From Bacteroidales bacterium (lineage in GTDB: Bacteria > Bacteroidota > Bacteroidia > Bacteroidales > UBA932): a DNA stretch of 64,000 bases. Position 1 is the stretch's first letter, and every line of letters starts with the position of its first letter. Both the position numbers and the translations under genes were made by a program. Of the stretch, positions 61,321 to 64,000 are shown piece after piece. The stretch is taken from positions 88,508-152,507 of the forward strand of contig JAFRUH010000006.1 in the NCBI GenBank assembly GCA_017438975.1, written 5' to 3'. Below the pieces are notes generated by a model. It saw nothing but the letters and a program-made list of their open reading frames with translations. It was not told the origin of the DNA and searched no databases.

Positions 61321-62430
61321 TCAATCGATTACGAATTCAAACTGATCGTAGGGACCGGTCCTGTGGGCGAGGTGCTTCGTCAGGGAGGAAATGCCGAAGA
61401 GCGGAGAATAGGTCCGGACCTTGACGGTCTTTCCGTCGGGCATGAACTCCAGGATCCGGAGCCAGCCGTCACCGCCGTTCCCTTCCCAGCCGCCGCCGAG
61501 GGTCTGGACATTGAACATCATCTGGCCGACGTTCTTTCCGGCCTTGTTCCGGTCGACGCGCCATCCGGTCGCCCATTCATAAACGTCCGGCTCGCCGTTC
61601 TTGGCATGGCCGTGGTGGCCGCAGATGACCAGCCGCAGGTTCGGGACCTCGTTGACGAGCTTGTCCCATATCTGCTGTCCATAGTTGTTTCCTTCCAGTT
61701 TGCTGATCCCGTATTTTTCCGGCTCGGTATACAGCTCATTGTTGCACCGGAGGGCGCATTTCATGTAGGAATGGGTGATGAAGATGACGTAGCAATCCTT
61801 GTAAGCATCTGAGAGACAAAGTTTTTTGGCCCATTCAAGGACGCCGTCGGACGGGGTGAACTCGGCGGTGATGACCAGAATCTTCCTGTCCCATCCGGGA
61901 AGTTCGAACAGGCAGGCGGAATTCTCCAGGGAGGCCCGTCCTTCCCGGTTGGGGTATTCCGACACCAGGCGTTCCTTCAGGGCATCGCCCTGGCGCTCGA
62001 AGGTAAAATACTCGGGAAAGAAAGTATGGTAATCCTCCGAACTCTTGAACCCGTAGTCGTGGTTCCCGGGACTGACCAGATAGGGGACTTTCCCGTCGAT
62101 CCGTTCGAAGGCGCGCGACACGGAGGCCCACATCTGCCGGCTGCTCTGGTTCAGCATGTTCCGGTTCAGGGCGTTGTTGTCATTCTGTTCCACGAGATCG
62201 CCGGTGCAAAGGACGGCCTTGATGTTGAGATGATCCACATTGTCCGCAATCCAGGCGGTGCAAAGGTCGAACAGAGGCTGGTTCAAGTCATACTTGATAT
62301 ATCCTTGCGGATCGCCGAGCAGGATCATCGTCGAAGATCCGGGATCGGACAGTTCCTGCCGGTCGGCGCGTTGCTGGGCCGCGACGGAAATCGTCGCAAG
62401 GAGAAAAAACAGAGGAAGGATTTTTTTCAT
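61321..62430 (-). CDS. Secreted calcineurin-like metallophosphoesterase
   Basis: A 369-residue protein with a signal peptide ending VAAQ (about 19). The metal sites read GDPQ at 39-42 (Gln replaces the usual His of the first motif), TGDLVEQND, SPGNHDYGF near 120, FITHSYM and CGHHGHAK. The domain occupies the whole protein, without the N- and C-terminal extensions of the lipoprotein at 35382-37085. It is predicted to hydrolyse a phosphate ester or diester in the periplasm; the substrate is unknown. It is followed by the DUF1460 amidase gene. Confidence 0.88.
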   Translation of the reverse strand: MKKILPLFFLLATISVAAQQRADRQELSDPGSSTMILLGDPQGYIKYDLNQPLFDLCTAWIADNVDHLNIKAVLCTGDLVEQNDNNALNRNMLNQSSRQMWASVSRAFERIDGKVPYLVSPGNHDYGFKSSEDYHTFFPEYFTFERQGDALKERLVSEYPNREGRASLENSACLFELPGWDRKILVITAEFTPSDGVLEWAKKLCLSDAYKDCYVIFITHSYMKCALRCNNELYTEPEKYGISKLEGNNYGQQIWDKLVNEVPNLRLVICGHHGHAKNGEPDVYEWATGWRVDRNKAGKNVGQMMFNVQTLGGGWEGNGGDGWLRILEFMPDGKTVKVRTYSPLFGISSLTKHLAHRTGPYDQFEFVID

Positions 62431-62436
62431 GGGATC

Positions 62437-62468
62437 GTTGCTATTTCCCTGCTAATATACGAAATTTG
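62437..62468 (+). promoter_or_regulatory. Promoter of the carboxylesterase gene
   Basis: GTTG (62437-62440), 20 bases, then GAAATTTG (62461-62468), one mismatch from TAnnTTTG; the ATG follows 25 bases later. Confidence 0.5.
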
Positions 62469-62493
62469 CGAAGGAACCACAATAATATATACC

Positions 62494-63855
62494 ATGAAAA
62501 GAATCGTTTATGCCATCGCCGTGGCCCTTCTCCTGTCTGCGTGCTCATCCCAGAGGAATCCGGTCCTGACTATCGAAGGCGGTCAGATCCAGGGGGTTGA
62601 ACTTTCTTCGGACGTGACCGTCTTTCGGGGGATTCCGTATGCGGCCCCTCCGACGGGAGAAAACCGTTTCCGGGCCCCTCAGCCGGTCATTCCCTGGGAG
62701 GGCGTCCGCCAGATGGACACCTTCGGCGCCATCGCCCCGCAAGCCGCCTATCTGCCAGGAACCTTCTATGGGGATGAGTTCTATTGGGAGGGAATTCCCG
62801 ACGCCTCCGAGGACTGTCTCTTCCTGAATGTCTGGGCCCCTTCCAAGACTCTGGGAAAAACGGACGCCCGGGTTCCCGTGGCCGTCTGGATCCATGGCGG
62901 GGCGTATGACCACGGATATGCCTATGAGGTTCCGATGGACGGAACGGCCTGGGCGGAGAGAGGGGTCATCATGGTCACGATCAACTACCGGGTCGGCACC
63001 CTCGGATTCCTCAGCCATCCCGAACTGACGGCCGAACAGGGCGCGTCCGGGAACTACGGGACCATGGACCAGGCGGCGGCCGTACAATGGGTGCATGACA
63101 ATATCGCCCAATTCGGCGGGGATCCGGACAACATCACGGTGCTCGGACAGAGTGCGGGCGCGATGAGCGTCAAGACCCTCATGATCTCCCCGCTTTCCAA
63201 GGACTTGATTTCCAGGGCCATCATCCAGAGCGGCGGCGGAATCGGTCTTACCTCCCTGGCCCCCGTGGACGGAATCACCCAGGCCTTCTATGACGAAAAA
63301 GGGAAGGAAGTCATGGACCATGCCGGCCTGACCACCCTGGCGGACCTGCGGGAGGCTTCCACCGAGACGATCTTCGGCGCGCTGGGCAAATACAAGGAAG
63401 ACGGGAAGGGCTCAGTCCGATTCTCCCCGCATCAGGACGGGAAGACGCTTCCGACCGACTTCGACCATGCCCTCTACGACGGAACCCTGGCCCCGATCCC
63501 CGTGATGATCGGATACAATAAGGGGGACAGGAAAATCCTCGCGGGAGAGAGCGTCGACCGGTTCTGCGCCGTGCGCGATTCCCTCGGTTTCCCGGTCTGG
63601 GAGTACGAATTCGTCCGCAACCTGCCCGGAGACGACGAGGATCCGGAGAAAGACTCCGGGGCTTTCCATTCCGCCGAGTTGTGGTATATGTTCGGGACAT
63701 TGGACCGGAGCCGCAGGCCGTTCACCGCCGAAGACCATGCCTTGTCCGAGGAGATGCTGGAAGCCTGGACGTCGTTCTGCAGGACGGGCGATCCCGGCTG
63801 GGACGCCTACAAACACGACAAGCCCTTCAAGAAACTGTTCGATATCCATCCTTGA
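62494..63855 (+). CDS. Type B carboxylesterase/lipase-family lipoprotein
   Basis: A 453-residue alpha/beta-hydrolase with lipobox LLSAC (Cys17). Hallmarks: FRGIPYAAPPTGENRF, EDCLFLNVWAP, the oxyanion-hole WIHGGAYDHG, the nucleophile elbow GQSAG near residue 218, and the His-containing GAFHSAELWYMFG near 390. It is shorter than the usual 500-550 residues, mainly in the loops between nucleophile and His, but the triad region is complete. It should hydrolyse esters, for example on glycans or dietary compounds, at the cell surface. A long upstream frame from 62026 is antisense to the neighbour and is ignored. Confidence 0.9.
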   Translation: MKRIVYAIAVALLLSACSSQRNPVLTIEGGQIQGVELSSDVTVFRGIPYAAPPTGENRFRAPQPVIPWEGVRQMDTFGAIAPQAAYLPGTFYGDEFYWEGIPDASEDCLFLNVWAPSKTLGKTDARVPVAVWIHGGAYDHGYAYEVPMDGTAWAERGVIMVTINYRVGTLGFLSHPELTAEQGASGNYGTMDQAAAVQWVHDNIAQFGGDPDNITVLGQSAGAMSVKTLMISPLSKDLISRAIIQSGGGIGLTSLAPVDGITQAFYDEKGKEVMDHAGLTTLADLREASTETIFGALGKYKEDGKGSVRFSPHQDGKTLPTDFDHALYDGTLAPIPVMIGYNKGDRKILAGESVDRFCAVRDSLGFPVWEYEFVRNLPGDDEDPEKDSGAFHSAELWYMFGTLDRSRRPFTAEDHALSEEMLEAWTSFCRTGDPGWDAYKHDKPFKKLFDIHP

Positions 63856-63864
63856 GAATACAAA

Positions 63865-63896
63865 AAGCCCTGACCAGAAGATTCTGATCAGGGCTT
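63865..63896 (-). terminator. Terminator of the rRNA operon
   Basis: AAGCCCTGACCAG and CTGATCAGGGCTT form a 13-bp stem with one G-U pair and a 6-base loop. On the minus strand it is followed by TTTTTG, directly downstream of the 5S gene. Confidence 0.9.
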
Positions 63897-63898
63897 CG

Positions 63899-64000
<102 letters not shown>

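Noticed and set aside
62026-62493. A long N-terminal extension of the carboxylesterase
   Set aside because: It is antisense to the phosphoesterase, and the lipobox start at 62494 is clear.

Overview
The window comes from a GC-rich member of the Bacteroidota, most likely an anaerobic, host-associated Bacteroidales. The evidence is repeated Bacteroidota-type promoters (-33 TTTG and -7 TAnnTTTG), the atpD-atpC-atpB order with an N-terminally extended AtpB, a class III (oxygen-sensitive) ribonucleotide reductase, and many SpI and SpII secreted hydrolases. No genus can be read from the sequence alone.

Layout. 1-2302: end of the ATP synthase operon (atpD, atpC, partial atpB) on the minus strand. 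2399-7574: plus-strand operon of an aminotransferase, a Tat-type metallophosphoesterase, a phosphodiester glycosidase and a nucleoside kinase. 7578-11788: GH78 alpha-L-rhamnosidase, MscL and a Tat-type metallo-beta-lactamase-fold protein. 11807-14356: tRNA-Arg(UCU), a large secreted protein that reads as a cholesterol-dependent-cytolysin-like pore former, and two divergent tRNA-Pro genes, one with the unusual anticodon AGG. 14420-17311: a less GC-rich outer-membrane barrel protein. 17335-21865: a tight sialic-acid operon (lyase, sialidase, fused kelch epimerase-symporter). 21866-26026: an AT-rich patch with a small lipoprotein and a big Ig-repeat lipoprotein. 26176-27060: a macro-like protein and a Bcp peroxiredoxin.

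27087-33641 is a compact five-gene phosphosignalling operon: zinc-ribbon-FHA protein, kinase-FHA, membrane kinase, membrane FHA-trypsin protease, and membrane PP2C phosphatase. It has no type VI secretion genes beside it and is the best candidate for an undescribed multi-component system here.

33819-39234: secreted beta-helix protein, calcineurin-like phosphoesterase lipoprotein and an unusual histidine-acid-phosphatase/phosphodiester-glycosidase fusion. 39340-46277: mdh, a phosphopantetheinyl transferase with a structured leader, nrdD-nrdG, a DUF5009-type acyltransferase and ispE. 46274-54834: lipoprotein, ECF sigma factor with an anti-sigma/barrel chimera, TPR protein, EnvC-like protein, YifB and ProC. 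54872-63855: a glycoside-hydrolase remnant, S41 protease, UhpC/GlpT-like transporter, TsaE, a multibranched inverted-repeat element, enolase, a DUF1460 amidase, a third metallophosphoesterase and a carboxylesterase. The right edge cuts a minus-strand 5S rRNA, so an rRNA operon lies beyond it.

Taken together the accessory genes point to scavenging host or plant glycans (rhamnose, sialic acid, possibly phosphodiester-linked sugars), with cell-surface lipoproteins and one apparent pore-forming protein.
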